A stretch of DNA of 64,000 bases from contig JAJFPB010000004.1 of NCBI GenBank assembly GCA_020881915.1, forward strand, positions 5,549,217-5,613,216, given 5' to 3'. This document shows positions 37,741-49,450 of this stretch, piece after piece (the stretch's first letter is position 1; the number at the start of each line of letters is the position of its first letter). Origin of the DNA: Paramyrothecium sp. XJ0827. Taxonomy: Eukaryota; Ascomycota; Sordariomycetes; Hypocreales; Stachybotryaceae. The notes below the pieces were generated by a model, which worked only from the letters and a program-made list of their open reading frames with translations, did no database searches and was not told the DNA's origin. The translations under genes and the position numbers were made by a program.

Positions 37741-37758
37741 TTAGGGTAAGGGTTAGGT
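37739..37758 (+). repeat. Interstitial telomere repeats at a healed break
   Basis: The sequence reads TTAGGG, TAAGGG, TTAGGT in tandem, immediately after the broken GH79 coding sequence. The G-rich strand points right, the orientation of a right-hand chromosome end. Confidence 0.8.
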
Positions 37759-38000
37759 ATATTTAACTATCTATAGCTTATAGCCCTAGGTATTTTATCT
37801 AAGAAGAAAAAAGAGAGGAATTTAAATTCTATCTCTTTATATAAGGAAAAAATCTAGAGATAATCTCTATATAAAAAACCTTATAAAAAACTAACCCTTA
37901 TTATAGCTTCCCTTATAGCTACTATAGCTATTATAGCTAGTTATAGCTCCTTATAGCTAGTTATAACTATTATAGCTACTATAGGCTTTATAGGGCTTTA
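37759..38000. repeat. AT-rich filler and degenerate tatagct microsatellite
   Basis: From about 37895 to 38030 short units such as tatagctacta and ttatagctagt repeat imperfectly with a spacing of about 8-12 bases. This may be the 3' untranslated tail of the LINE-like element to the right. Confidence 0.5.
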
Positions 38001-39345
38001 TTTAGCTATAGATATAGCTGCTATAGCCCTGGCCTTAGTAAGGGTAATAGCTATAGTAGTATCTAGCCAGTAGCGGTCTATAGGCTCTAGTAGGTTCTGA
38101 AGCTTCTTATAGGCCTTAGCTAATTCCCTAGTAAATAGGCCACCTGCAGAGAGAATTAGGGGCCTAAAATAAGGTCCTAAGGCCCTATATTTAGCTCTCT
38201 TAGCTGCGGCTACCTCCTCTAGGGTAGTATAGGCATCGGTCCGGCTAGATACCTTATTAGCTGCTACTATCTACGTATTAAAGTAGTAGTGGCTTGTGCC
38301 TAGGAGGGTAGAGAAGTCGGCTCGTAGGGCTGTGGCCTCTGTAGCTATAGGGGCCTGAGAGCTCTCAGGGGCCCTAGAGGTCCCTATGGCCTCTGTAGCT
38401 ATAGGGGGTTCCTTTTCTACCTTAAGGTCGGGCCGGCTCGAGAGGGCTTTTATTAGGGCTTGGTTAACCTTATTATAGCGGGTAATCTACCTTTGGCTAG
38501 TACCTTTACAGAGGTCTTCATGCCCTAGTAGGGCCCTATTACTACAGTAGCTACAGGGCTTTTCTAGGGGCTTGTAGGGGATAAGGAGCCTAGCTCTTAG
38601 GGCCTCAGTAGCCTCAGGGTCTATAAATATAAGAGGTTTTCTAGTAGGTAAGACCCTAAGCCATAGGCGGCCTAGATAGCTAGTATTTTCAAGCCAGGCT
38701 TTCTACTAACCCTCTGTAAGGCCCTCTATAAGGCCCTGTAACTTAGCTACCCCGGCTGCCCTAAAGACCTCTTGTAGGCTCGGGCCCGGGTCTTCTATAG
38801 AGGGTAGTAACCACTGTTATATTTATGCTAGTAGGGGCCCGGCTGCCTCCCTAGCTGCCTTATAGAGCCCTATAGCTAGGTTCTAATATAGGGGGAGACC
38901 TAGGCCTCCGTCCCTTATAGGGATAGCTATTAGGGTCTTACTTTAAGGTCCTAGGGGCTCTAGGGGCTGCCCTAGGTCCCTAGTAGCTAGGCCTACTACT
39001 GCCTCCTCTATTAGGCAGTTAGCTTACTACTATAGGTCAAGAAGCCCTATAGGTTCTAGCTACCTTAGAAGGTAATATAATACTAGCTACTAACTAAGCC
39101 TTAGTAATAGGAGGGTATATTACTTAGGGAGATATCTTAGGGACTCTAGGGCCCTAGATAATTCCTCTATTTTCCCTTATAAAAAGGCCCTCCTATTTAC
39201 TAGGGGCCCTATATAGGTCCCTAGGGCCTTGAGGCCAGTGGCTTTTAGGGTCTCTATAGTAGCTTTAGAGCTTTTCCCCTTATTTAAGGTCACTAGGGAC
39301 CCTTTGAAGACCCTAGCTATGGCCTTATAATTATAGGAAATATTA
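38000..39345 (-). pseudogene. LINE-like reverse transcriptase, C-terminal part with REL-type endonuclease
   Basis: The minus-strand reading gives a near-continuous protein broken mainly by TAG or TAA codons where Trp and Gln are expected. From its upstream end: a GLKALGTYIGPLVNRRAF segment and LPKQYTLLLLRL, then IAIPIRDGGLGLPL, as in the post-polymerase part of fungal non-LTR reverse transcriptases. Next is a CCHC-type cluster CSYCSNRALLGHEDLC at about 38505-38550. A domain with LRADFSTLLGTSHYYF, DAYTTLEEVAAAKRAKY and FRPLILSAGGL follows, fitting a restriction-like endonuclease. The polymerase core is missing. The 3' end faces the telomere scar at 37740. LINEs with this endonuclease type include telomere-targeting ones, so insertion into a telomere is plausible. 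Confidence 0.7.
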
Positions 39346-39850
39346 GCTAGTAGATAATAATTAATTTTATATAGGAAAAAAAGGGATCTACTTAAAGATA
39401 AGGGGTAGGCAATAATTAAATCCTTAGTAGCTAATAATTAGCTAGAAAAATAGAAAGGAAATTTCCTAGATTTCTTAGAATTTTACTAGTAATATTTAAG
39501 AATATTAGAAAAATAATAATATTTTCTAAAAGATTTCTTAGAATTATTTTAGAATTTTATTAATTAAATAAAATACTAGTAATAGATTTCTTAGGGTTAG
39601 TCTATATAGAGGAAGCTAACTACTTAAGGAAAGGAAGGTATATATCTCTTTTAGGTATTTCCTAATTAGGTAATTAACCTTCTAGCTACTCTAACCTTCT
39701 AGCTACCCTAACCTTCTAGCTAACCCTCCGGCTACCTTATGCCCTAAGCCACTGGGTGCCCTATAGCGCCGGCTGCCCTAACCTTCTAGCTTCCTCGTGC
39801 CCTAATCTTACTAATTAATCTTCTTAGCTAGCCCCTTAGCAATATACTTA
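39346..39850 (+). repeat. T repeat, right copy
   Basis: Inverted counterpart of 28540-29235. It begins gctagtagataataatt, and 39670-39850 carries repeated ccttctagctaccctaa units corresponding to the tandem-repeat section of the left copy. Confidence 0.8.
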
Positions 39851-39939
39851 TCCCTACCTCTAATCTTCTAGCTACTCTAAAGAATTAATAATACCTTAAA
39901 AATACTATCTATAATATTTAGAAGGAGTGGAAATATAAG

Positions 39940-40035
39940 GTCCTAACCTTCCTTATACCTTAATATCTAACCTTCCTTGTACCTTAATATCTAACTGGCT
40001 TGTGCCTTGATATCTAACTGCCTTGTGCCTTAATA
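39940..40035 (+). repeat. Minisatellite, 23-24 bp unit, about 4 copies
   Basis: Units of the form cttaatatctaactgccttg recur with spacings of 24, 23 and 23 bases. The downstream copies are less RIP-mutated (cttgtgc retained). Confidence 0.7.
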
Positions 40036-40139
40036 GTCTGGAGGGATGGAAGGTAGGAGGTAGGGGCTAGGGGCCAGAAAATCAAGGGTAAAAGGGCTAG
40101 GACTAGTAGTTATATAGTAATAAAAAAAAAAAGGGTTCT

Positions 40140-40410
40140 TAATCCCTAGGGTATAAAAGTAGAATAGTAGTATATAAATAGAATAATAATTAATATTAAT
40201 ATATAAGTATATAACTTATATATATAATATAATAAATAATATAAGGTTAGGATTTTTTTAAACCTAGGGTTTAAACTTAAAGTAATATTATTAAGTAGAG
40301 TAGATTAGGTAGAGACTATAATATTCTTAAACCCTAGGGTATAAAATAAATATATATAGGTCCTATAAGTATATAAGTTAGTATAGCTAAAATCTCTAAC
40401 CCTAGGGTAT
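40140..40410. repeat. Cluster of ccctagggtata motifs
   Basis: The palindrome ccctaggg followed by tataa occurs at about 40144, 40332 and 40400, with a variant at 40262 and another copy at 43802. It is otherwise AT-rich filler. Confidence 0.5.
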
Positions 40411-40724
40411 AAGAATATTAACTTAAGCTAATTAGATTAGCTATTAATAGAATTCTTTTATTTTTTTATATATAATATAAAAAGTAGTAGTATAAAGGAA
40501 AAGCTATAATAAGATTTTAAAGTATAGCTTATAGAAAGACTAAAACTCTATTAATTAGGTATATCTTTAGTATATATTACTTAGCCTAAACTAAATAATA
40601 TTTAATATAGCCTTTAGTATATTATAATTAGAATATATAGCCTTATAACTTAATTATCTTATATTAGTAGTATTAATAATACTTATAATAACTAGAGATT
40701 AAGGGGTACTAATAGGTAGTTATA

Positions 40725-41745
40725 ATTATAGCTATACTAATAATTAATCTAATAGATTCTTAGTAGTAGAGGGAAAATAAAATAAAATATAAAGCCTAGG
40801 CCTTAAGTAGTTAAGATATAATAAATAATTCTTAGTCCTTAATAGATATATTTAGTATTTATAGGTTATAATATAACTAAAATACTATACTAATAGGGAT
40901 TTAAGATTATAGATATATAGCATTAAGATTAGTCTTTAAGGGAATATCTATCTAGACCTAGAATAATAGAGGGCTCCTTATTTTAGGTTTACTATAAAGT
41001 CTAGTAATAGGTAATAGATTTTCTTCTTATTCTTCGCAAGAATATAAAAAGTAATTAACCTAATTAGCTATCTAATCTTTAGAAGAAATAGTAGTAAATA
41101 TAAAAAGCAATAGTAAGATATCCTATTAAGGCAAGTAATTAGCTAAAGAAAATAGAGGGATCTCTATAATAAGAAGAAAAATAAAGTAACCTAAGCCTTC
41201 TAAAAAGCCTAGGCCTACCCTAGAGTACTAATCCAAGAGTATTATTATTATATAAATAGCTATAGATATACTTTCTAATATTTAGAGTATTAGGGAAAAT
41301 TAGAAAATAGATTAGAATTATATTAAGATATTAGGTAGATATTTTACTAATAATAATAGACTAGATAAGGAAAATCTAAAGTATTATATATAGATATTAG
41401 CTAATAGTAAGAATATCTACTAGATAATTAATTACATTAAACCTAGAGAAGCTAGGTATAATACTAAGAAAATATATCCCAATTTTACTAAGTAGATATT
41501 AGTTAATAATAGCTAATAAGCTAAAATTATATTAGGCTAATATTAAAAAGAAGTACTTTAGATATTTATAAAAAATACTAAGTTAAATAAAGAAGAGCTA
41601 TAGTAGCTATATAAAATCTATAACTAAGATAAGTTCTACCTCTATAGTTATATTTTACTACTATATATTATTATTATTACTACTATTATTATTATTTAAT
41701 AACTAAGAGTAATAAATCTTAGGAATACTAATAATTAAGTAAAAT
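40725..41745 (+). repeat. S repeat, right copy, with empty R2 insertion site
   Basis: Aligns as reverse complement to 10495-11449 and 20513-20590. The junction at 40790-40802 is the uninterrupted target of R2. Plus-strand translation has many stops. I do not recognise the encoded product, if any. Confidence 0.75.
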
Positions 41746-44700
41746 CTTTAATTAAGGGTAAACTAATAAGATATTATAAAACTAAATAGTAATAGTAATA
41801 TATAGCTATAAGCTATTACTATAAAGTTATAAAGAAGAGAGATATTTTATAGCTTAGTAGGAAATATAAAGAACTAGATAAGCTATATCTTATAGCTTTA
41901 TAATAAAGCTAGTATTCTAATTCCTTAATTAGTAATACTATAGAGAAATAACTAGTAAAAAAGAATAAGTATATAGTTATATAATATAATAATTAGAAGG
42001 GTAATTTTTAGGATATTAATATTAGTATAGATAATTAGTTATAGAATTAATAAGGTAAGTATAATATAAGCTATAAAATAACTAGGTATTATTAATAAGC
42101 TAAGTTAAAATAGTTTTAGTTCTCCTTCTTTAGCTAAATACTTAATACCCTTAATATACTACTAGGTAATATAGCTAGCTATATAGGCTAGTTAAACTAG
42201 AATATAATAGTATAGTACCTACCTACTAGCTACTTAAAGACCTAGCTCTAAGAACTATTTTATCCTAAAAAAAAATTATAAAGTATAAATTATTTTTATT
42301 AGTAATAGCCTAGATTCCTAGTTAATCTTAATAATAATATCTTTAAGGAGATCTATAATTACTTAGTAGAGGAGCCTATAATAAAGTTACTAGATATATA
42401 CTACTTAATAAGTCTCTTTAGTAATAATAGCAGAATATTACCTTAAGTACTAAAATATATTCTTAACTAACTAAGTATAGAATATATACCTAGTAGTAAT
42501 AAAAGAAATAATAATAAGCTACTATATTAAGTAGATCTAATCCTAGTATTATAGTATTTTAATACTAAGCTCTTATAATAAATAAAGAGAAAGGTATTAT
42601 TTATTTTCTTAAAGAGTAAAGAAAAGTAAAGTTATACTAGTAATACCTCTATTATTATATAGTAGGAGATATTAGAGTTTACTTTAAATTACCTTAATAT
42701 ATTTAAGATATTAGAAATAAGGAAAGAACTTATAGAAAGGCTTAAGTTTAGTATAAATAAGCTATATAGGAAATAATTTATATATAAGAAATAGGCTTAT
42801 ATATTAGAAATTATTTAATAGTATATATAAACTATATTTTGGTCTAAGTAATAAGTCTATATAGAAAATTAGCTAGGAAATATAGAAGAAGTAAATATAG
42901 AGATAATTTAATAGGATCTTATAAAGGCCCTAATAGGATTTATAAATAAAAAGGCCAAAATAATTAATTATACTATAGTAAGCTAAGTAATTTAGAATAC
43001 TAAATTCTTAATAAAGCTTAGTTAATAGCTTATAAAGAGATATAATAATAAGGGTCCTTACTAAGTTATAGTAAAGCTAATAAGTAATTTATATTTAATA
43101 ATTATTAAGGAATCTACTACTTCTATATTAGAGCTAGATAATACCTAAAGTAACTTACTTAATAATAATAATAATAACTAGCTAGATTATAATATATTTT
43201 ATTATATTAAACTAGTAGTAGAACTAAGTAATAATAAAGATTTAGCCTAAAGTACTATAAGGGTATAAAAGATACTACTAGATTTAAAGAGAGCTAAGGC
43301 CTAAGGTTATAAAATAAATAGGAGGTATTTTCTACCTATATTTAGATTAGATTTATAATTTATATCTAACCCTATAGTACCATCCTCTAGCTAGGGAGAA
43401 AATAAAGAGCAGACTAATCCTAGCTATTATACTATAAATAGGGCATAATTAATAAGTATATAAAGAATTTCTATATAGAACCTTATTTAATTAAGTAATC
43501 CTATAATATATCCTAGCTAAGGTATATAGAGAAGGGGAACTAAGGTAGCTAGCACTTTTAGATACTAATAATATAGTAATATAAATATAAATATAATCTA
43601 CTACCTAATATTATAATATATAGTTATTACCTCTTATATTCCCTCTATAACTATAGTTAATTAACTTAATAATAATTAGTAAAATAAATAATATAAGTAA
43701 ATATCTTACTTAAGGGAGAAAAAATAATTTATTCTATATAAACTATAAGATATAAAGTAGCTTATTATAATTTCTAGGACTACTAGTTCTAATACTTTAA
43801 ACCCTAGGGTATAAATAAGGGTTAGTTATTAATTTAAATATATAGTTAATAGCTTATTAGTAAAACTAAGTTATTATCTTATATCTTAGTAGAAAGTAGT
43901 TTATTAAAAAATAGGTATTTATATTAAGTAAACCTATTACTAATTATAATACTACTATACTAGCTATTCCCTAAATATTTACTAAAATTAATATAATATA
44001 TCTCTTTTCTATAGATAGAGATTAATAATAGGCTATAAGGTAGTAGCCTTAATAGTAATATTAATAATACTATATTAATAGAACCTAATATTAAGGTCTT
44101 TAATAAATATTATCTAGATATAAATAAAGCTATAATAGATAATACTATAACTACTTATATTAGGGAGCTTAAGATTTTATATAATATAGATATTAGTAAG
44201 TTAAAATATAAGTATACTAAATAGATTATAGTTACTTAATAAATAGAAGCTTATATATTCTTTAGTAGAAGAATTTATAGTATAAATAATAGTAGTAGAC
44301 TTTAATATAACCTAAGTACTAGAAATACTTTAGTATAAATATATAATAGATTATAGATAATAATTAGCCGGTTCTAAGCCAGTAAGTATAACTAATAAGT
44401 ATTACCTAAGCTTCTTACTAAATATAGTAAATATTATTAGTATTCCTATATATATAATTATAAATAATAGCTCCTTCTTTAATAATATAATATTTACCCT
44501 CTAGTACTAGGCAGTACTATATAGCTTCACTTATACTATTAGTAGCCTCCTATTTAATCTTATAAATTAAATATTCTACTTAACTATAGGGGCCTTATAT
44601 AAGATCTAGTTTATAATAATATATCTTACTAAATAGGAAGTACTAGAGCTACTAGGGTCTTATATAGAACATAGAGTAGAATTAAAAGCTAAGGGTCGCC

Positions 44701-45106
44701 AGAGTATAATAAAAAGATACTATATAGAAGCTTTAGTAAGCTATATTAAGAATCTCTTCCTAGATAGTAGTCTATTAGAGGAAGGTATTAAGCTATACTA
44801 GATATTAGAAGAATATTATTTATAAAATATTATATTTAAGAAATAATCTCTATTTTAGAGGTTATTTATAGAATAATAGCCTATTTTTATATATATATAT
44901 AAATATAATTAGTTCTAAGTTAGTTAGAAGCTAGCTTTTTATATATATAACTATAGTATAAATATACTAATTTAACTAGGTAAGGTAATAGAGGATCTGC
45001 CTCAGGAGATAACCCTTTGGGCAGATAAACTTAAAAGTAAAAGCAAGAGTAAGGATAAGTCTAACTATTAGAGTAATAATGTAGATAAATATAATAACTA
45101 AAGAGC

Positions 45107-45137
<31 letters not shown>

Positions 45138-48100
45138 TAATTATATATTAATAAATAAGAGAATATTATAGAGATATATAGTATAGATTATAGCTCTCTA
45201 CCTATAAGTAGATATTAGCCTAGCTAGAAGATAGGTAGAAAAAACCTAGTTATTTAGGCTAAGGTTAAGATTAAAGGAATATATAGAGAGCTTTACTTAG
45301 AAGAGCTAGAGATACTTTACTAAGAGCTTAAGAGGAAATATAAGCTTAAAAATATCTTATAATTATTCTATGCTCTAGTAATAGATATTAATTACCTTAA
45401 TAGATCCTTAAGTCTAAATAAGGAGAATAAGGAGGTAATATACCTTTTAGCTAATAGGTCCTATATTACTACTACCTATAGGAGTATATAAGAAACTACC
45501 TTTTATTCCCTAGTATTTTACTCTTATTATAGTAATTTCTTCTTAAAGAGGCTACTAGAGTTTCTAAATAACCTTCTTATAATTATATATAATAATATAA
45601 GTATCTAAAATAATAACTATAATATTATTATATTTAGAAGCTCCTAAGGGTACTTAAGTAATTTAAAGAGAGCTTTCTAGTATAGAAAAGATAATCTCTT
45701 AGCTATAAAGGGCATAGCTATAGCTACTCTAATAATATTACTATTAGAGATTAGCTAAAGTTTAGTATATATCTAGGTAAAGAATAAATAGCTACTTTAT
45801 AAGCTATATAGTAAGTATACCCCTAACTAGCTAGAAATATCTATACTATATACTAGGGAGAGGACTTAAGTAGAGGCTACTATTATATAAGAGTAGTTAG
45901 TCTTCTAAATTAAGTAAGTAATTACTATAAAAATAGAATAACTTATTCTAAAGTAGTATAATTTTTTTATAATACTAGTACCTATTTTTTAAATTATATA
46001 ATTTCTCCTTAAGGAACCTAATAAGTTCATAGGAATATTATAATATTTTAAATCTTCTATATTCCTAGGGGTTCTTTATATATATATAAGACTATTTAAA
46101 GTAGTAATAAGTAAAATAGATTAGTGATTTTACTTAAAGAGAGCTAAAGGCCTTAACTTAGTAACCTATAAGGATATAGCTATACTTAATTAGTTAGGAA
46201 ATTATTACTTTACTAATAATCCTAAGGTTCTTCCTAAAACTATATTTAACTCTCTTATTATTATAAAGAGTATATTAAAGGGAGCTTAGCTCTTTATCTT
46301 ACCTAATATACTTAACTTTTAGAGTATAAGTAGTAGAATAAACCTAGCTAGATAGCTATATATATATAATAAATAAAAGAGGCTAATTCTATTATATATT
46401 ACGGCCCTAGGTTATTACTATAGTGTAGTTATAGCTACTAATTACTATAGTTAGATATAGTTTAGCTAGCTAGGTAATTAAGGTATTTATGACCTTAGGG
46501 TAGTAGTTTACTTCCTCGAAGATATATTTTATAAGATTTAGATACTATAGATAGTTACTTTTATAGTATTCTACCTTTACTAAGCATTAAATTAAGGACT
46601 TAGAAGTAGCCGGTCTTATAATATATAATAGGCTAAGTATATAAATATACTTATAGAAGCTTAGGAGGAGGATAGAGAGCCTTTTAATCTAATATATATA
46701 TATATATACTAATATATATTATTTCTAGTAGTTAATACTAACTATAACCTTACTAAATAATATAAGAAGTTACTATATAATACTATATATAATATACTAG
46801 GCCTAATTAGAACCTCAAGTAAAGCCTAGTATAACTTCATAGGGGAAATTTTCTAGGTATATAATAATCTAAATAACTTAGTAGGCCAGGTAATTACTAG
46901 TAAATACAGGATATAGCTTATTATTATTAAAAATACTATTTAATATATTAAATTAAATAATATTAGTAGGGAAGATTAGATTAGTACCCTAATTATATTA
47001 ATAGCTTTAACTAGTATAGTATAGGCACCTAGATTATATAGTAATTAGATTACTAGTAAATAATTTATATAGCTTATAAGTATAATAAGAATAAAACAGT
47101 TAATTATAGTACTACTAGGAAGTCTAAAGAGATATATAATAAAGGTAGAGGCATAGATAAAAATAGAGAAGTAGTAAACTAAGAAGGCCTAATATTAAGT
47201 TATTAATTTTAGTTATTAATAACTATTCTAGAAGATACTATAGCTTATTTTAGATAGGTTTAAAGAGTATTATAAAACTTATAAATATAATAGGGTATAG
47301 AAGGCAGTAAATTACTACTAGATAGTAAATAATTATCTCCTTATATTAATAGCTAAGGGCAATTAGTAATATAATCTTATACTAATACTAGTATTAACTA
47401 TAGTAGTATTCTCTACTATGCCCTAAGTTATAATAAAGTTACTATAATTTAAGGTAGTAAGCTAAAAAAAGAACTTATATTATATTACTATAGCCCTCTT
47501 AATATAAATAATATAGTTCCTAGAACTAGAAGTATTTTTACTAAAGGCTAAGAAAAATATTCTTTTATAAGTAGAAATAATAAAAAAGATAAATAAGGTA
47601 GTTTCCTATATAATTTAGATTAGTTACTAATATATAGCTTTAGAGAAATATTATATTAATAATTAAATACTATAGCTTCTTAGCTAAGTAGATATTAAAA
47701 ATAATAGACTTAGCTTATATAGCTTAGATTATAAACTTAGGTCTAAAGAATATCTTTAATAGTACTAGATCTAGCTTACTAGACTATAGAGATATCTAGA
47801 AGAATTTATTATAATAATATTCTAAAGTACTAATAAGATATAGGTAGAATAGTACTAATTAATTATTAAGAATAAATAGTAATACCTTAATAGGGCTATA
47901 GATATATATTTAAAGTAAAGTATAGCTATAAAATACCTAGATCTTATTAGTATTTCCTCCCTCCTATATAAAAATTACTAGTATATTTTCCCTAAGTTAT
48001 TAGGGAAAATAGATTTAAATCTATTACTTCTGCCTCATTTATATATATTCTTCTCCTAAGTAATAATATCCTCTTCTCCTAAGACTATATTTAGATCTAC

Positions 48101-48785
48101 TTATATATTCCTATCTAGTGGGGTATTAATTCTTTTCTCTTTAGCCCTTTATATATTCTCTATAGTTAAAGATTTTAATCTACGTATTTAGCTCCTACTA
48201 AAATTACCTCTAGTAGTATTTTAAGAAATTTGTAGTAGCTGGTTTTTACCTACTATAGCTATAGTATTACTAGTATCTATAATAATATATTTATTATTAT
48301 TAGAGAGTAGACTTAGTAGGAAATATTATATTTCTTATAAAATAATTAGTTTATTTGCCCCTATAAGAACTCCTAAATATAGTTTTAGTAGTATACTAAC
48401 CTTAGTACTAGATTATATAGTACTATATAGTAAGCTAAGGTAAGAATTTAATATAGTTATATAAAATAAATAAGGTAGGGGTATAATATAAAATTAGGGT
48501 CTACTAATTAGGTTATTTATTAGTAGTAAATAACTAAGGTAGCCCCTTACTAATTAGTAAGAGATTATACTTAGATTATATTTCCCTATATAATCTATTT
48601 ATATAGACCGTAGTAATATATAAATAACCTATAGGACGGTTTTAATCTAACTCTAAAACCCTTTTATTTTATACTACCTTTAAAATCTACTAAAGTAATA
48701 TTTTATAAAATTATATATTCTTATATTAATTCTATAAGAAGTATATAGTAATATATATATTTTTAATCCTATAGTAAATATATAA
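41746..48785 (+). other. RIP-degraded AT-rich block with unidentified coding traces
   Basis: Seven kilobases of low-GC DNA. On the plus strand long stretches translate to protein-like sequence if TAG and TAA are taken as mutated Trp or Gln codons, most clearly near 44980-46120 and 46600-47850. A ggagataaccctttgggcag stretch at about 45016 escaped mutation. I found no recognisable domain. It may be part of a large subtelomeric gene. Confidence 0.45.
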
Positions 48786-48789
48786 AGTT

Positions 48790-49450
48790 AAATAACTACA
48801 AATTTAATCTAGTATTATAGTATAGATAGAATAATAAGCTATCTCTTAAGATTTAGAATAGAGTAAAGAATTAGATCTTTATTACTTATAAAATTAAAGA
48901 GCTATATCTAGATTATAATTAGCTAATTATATATAAAGATTATATAGTTATTACTATTAATAGTACTTATAGATATAATAGAACTTTAAGAGCTAGAATA
49001 GTAGTAGGTATTTTCTTTAGTAAAGAATATATATATAATTAAGGTATACTTCTTAAAGGAGATACTATAATAAATTAAGTAGTAGAACTATAGGCTACTA
49101 TATTTATACTTAATATAGTTATAAATATAATACTTATAAAAGAGTGGTTTAGTATAAAGAGACTTTACTAAGTAATTATTAAAGCTAATTTAGAATATAT
49201 AGTAAAAGGTATTATAAAAAGGGTATTAATTTATTAGAAGTAAATAAAAAAAAATAAATACTATAGAATAAGAAGAGAGAATAAAATTACTAACTTACTA
49301 TTATTTAAGATACTAGATGGTTTAATCTATTTATTAAATAGCTTAGAGGTTAAGATCCTATTCTAGTAGGTACTATAGGAATATAATAAGTTAGTAGATA
49401 AATTAGTAAATAATATTCTTAATAAGCCCTTAGGATAAATACTAAGAGTA
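48790..49450 (+). pseudogene. RNase H type 1-like protein, RIP-degraded
   Basis: The plus-strand frame near 48950 reads VITINSTYRYNRTLRARIVVG, corresponding to the beta-1 Asp region and the Gly-rich turn of RNase H1. Next come VVELATIF (catalytic Glu retained, stop between L and A), KANLEYIVKGI (Asp changed to Asn), LFKILDGLI and YNKLVDKLVNN (last Asp retained). Two of the four acidic residues are Asn through G-to-A changes and several Trp or Gln codons are stops. RNase H1 degrades the RNA of RNA-DNA hybrids. No reverse transcriptase is evident immediately upstream, so it resembles a free-standing RNase H domain gene. Confidence 0.65.

Noticed and set aside
40140..40410. Head-to-head telomere fusion at the ccctaggg motifs
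   Set aside because: Each site has at most one telomere unit per side and the same context recurs five times, so a dispersed repeat is likelier.
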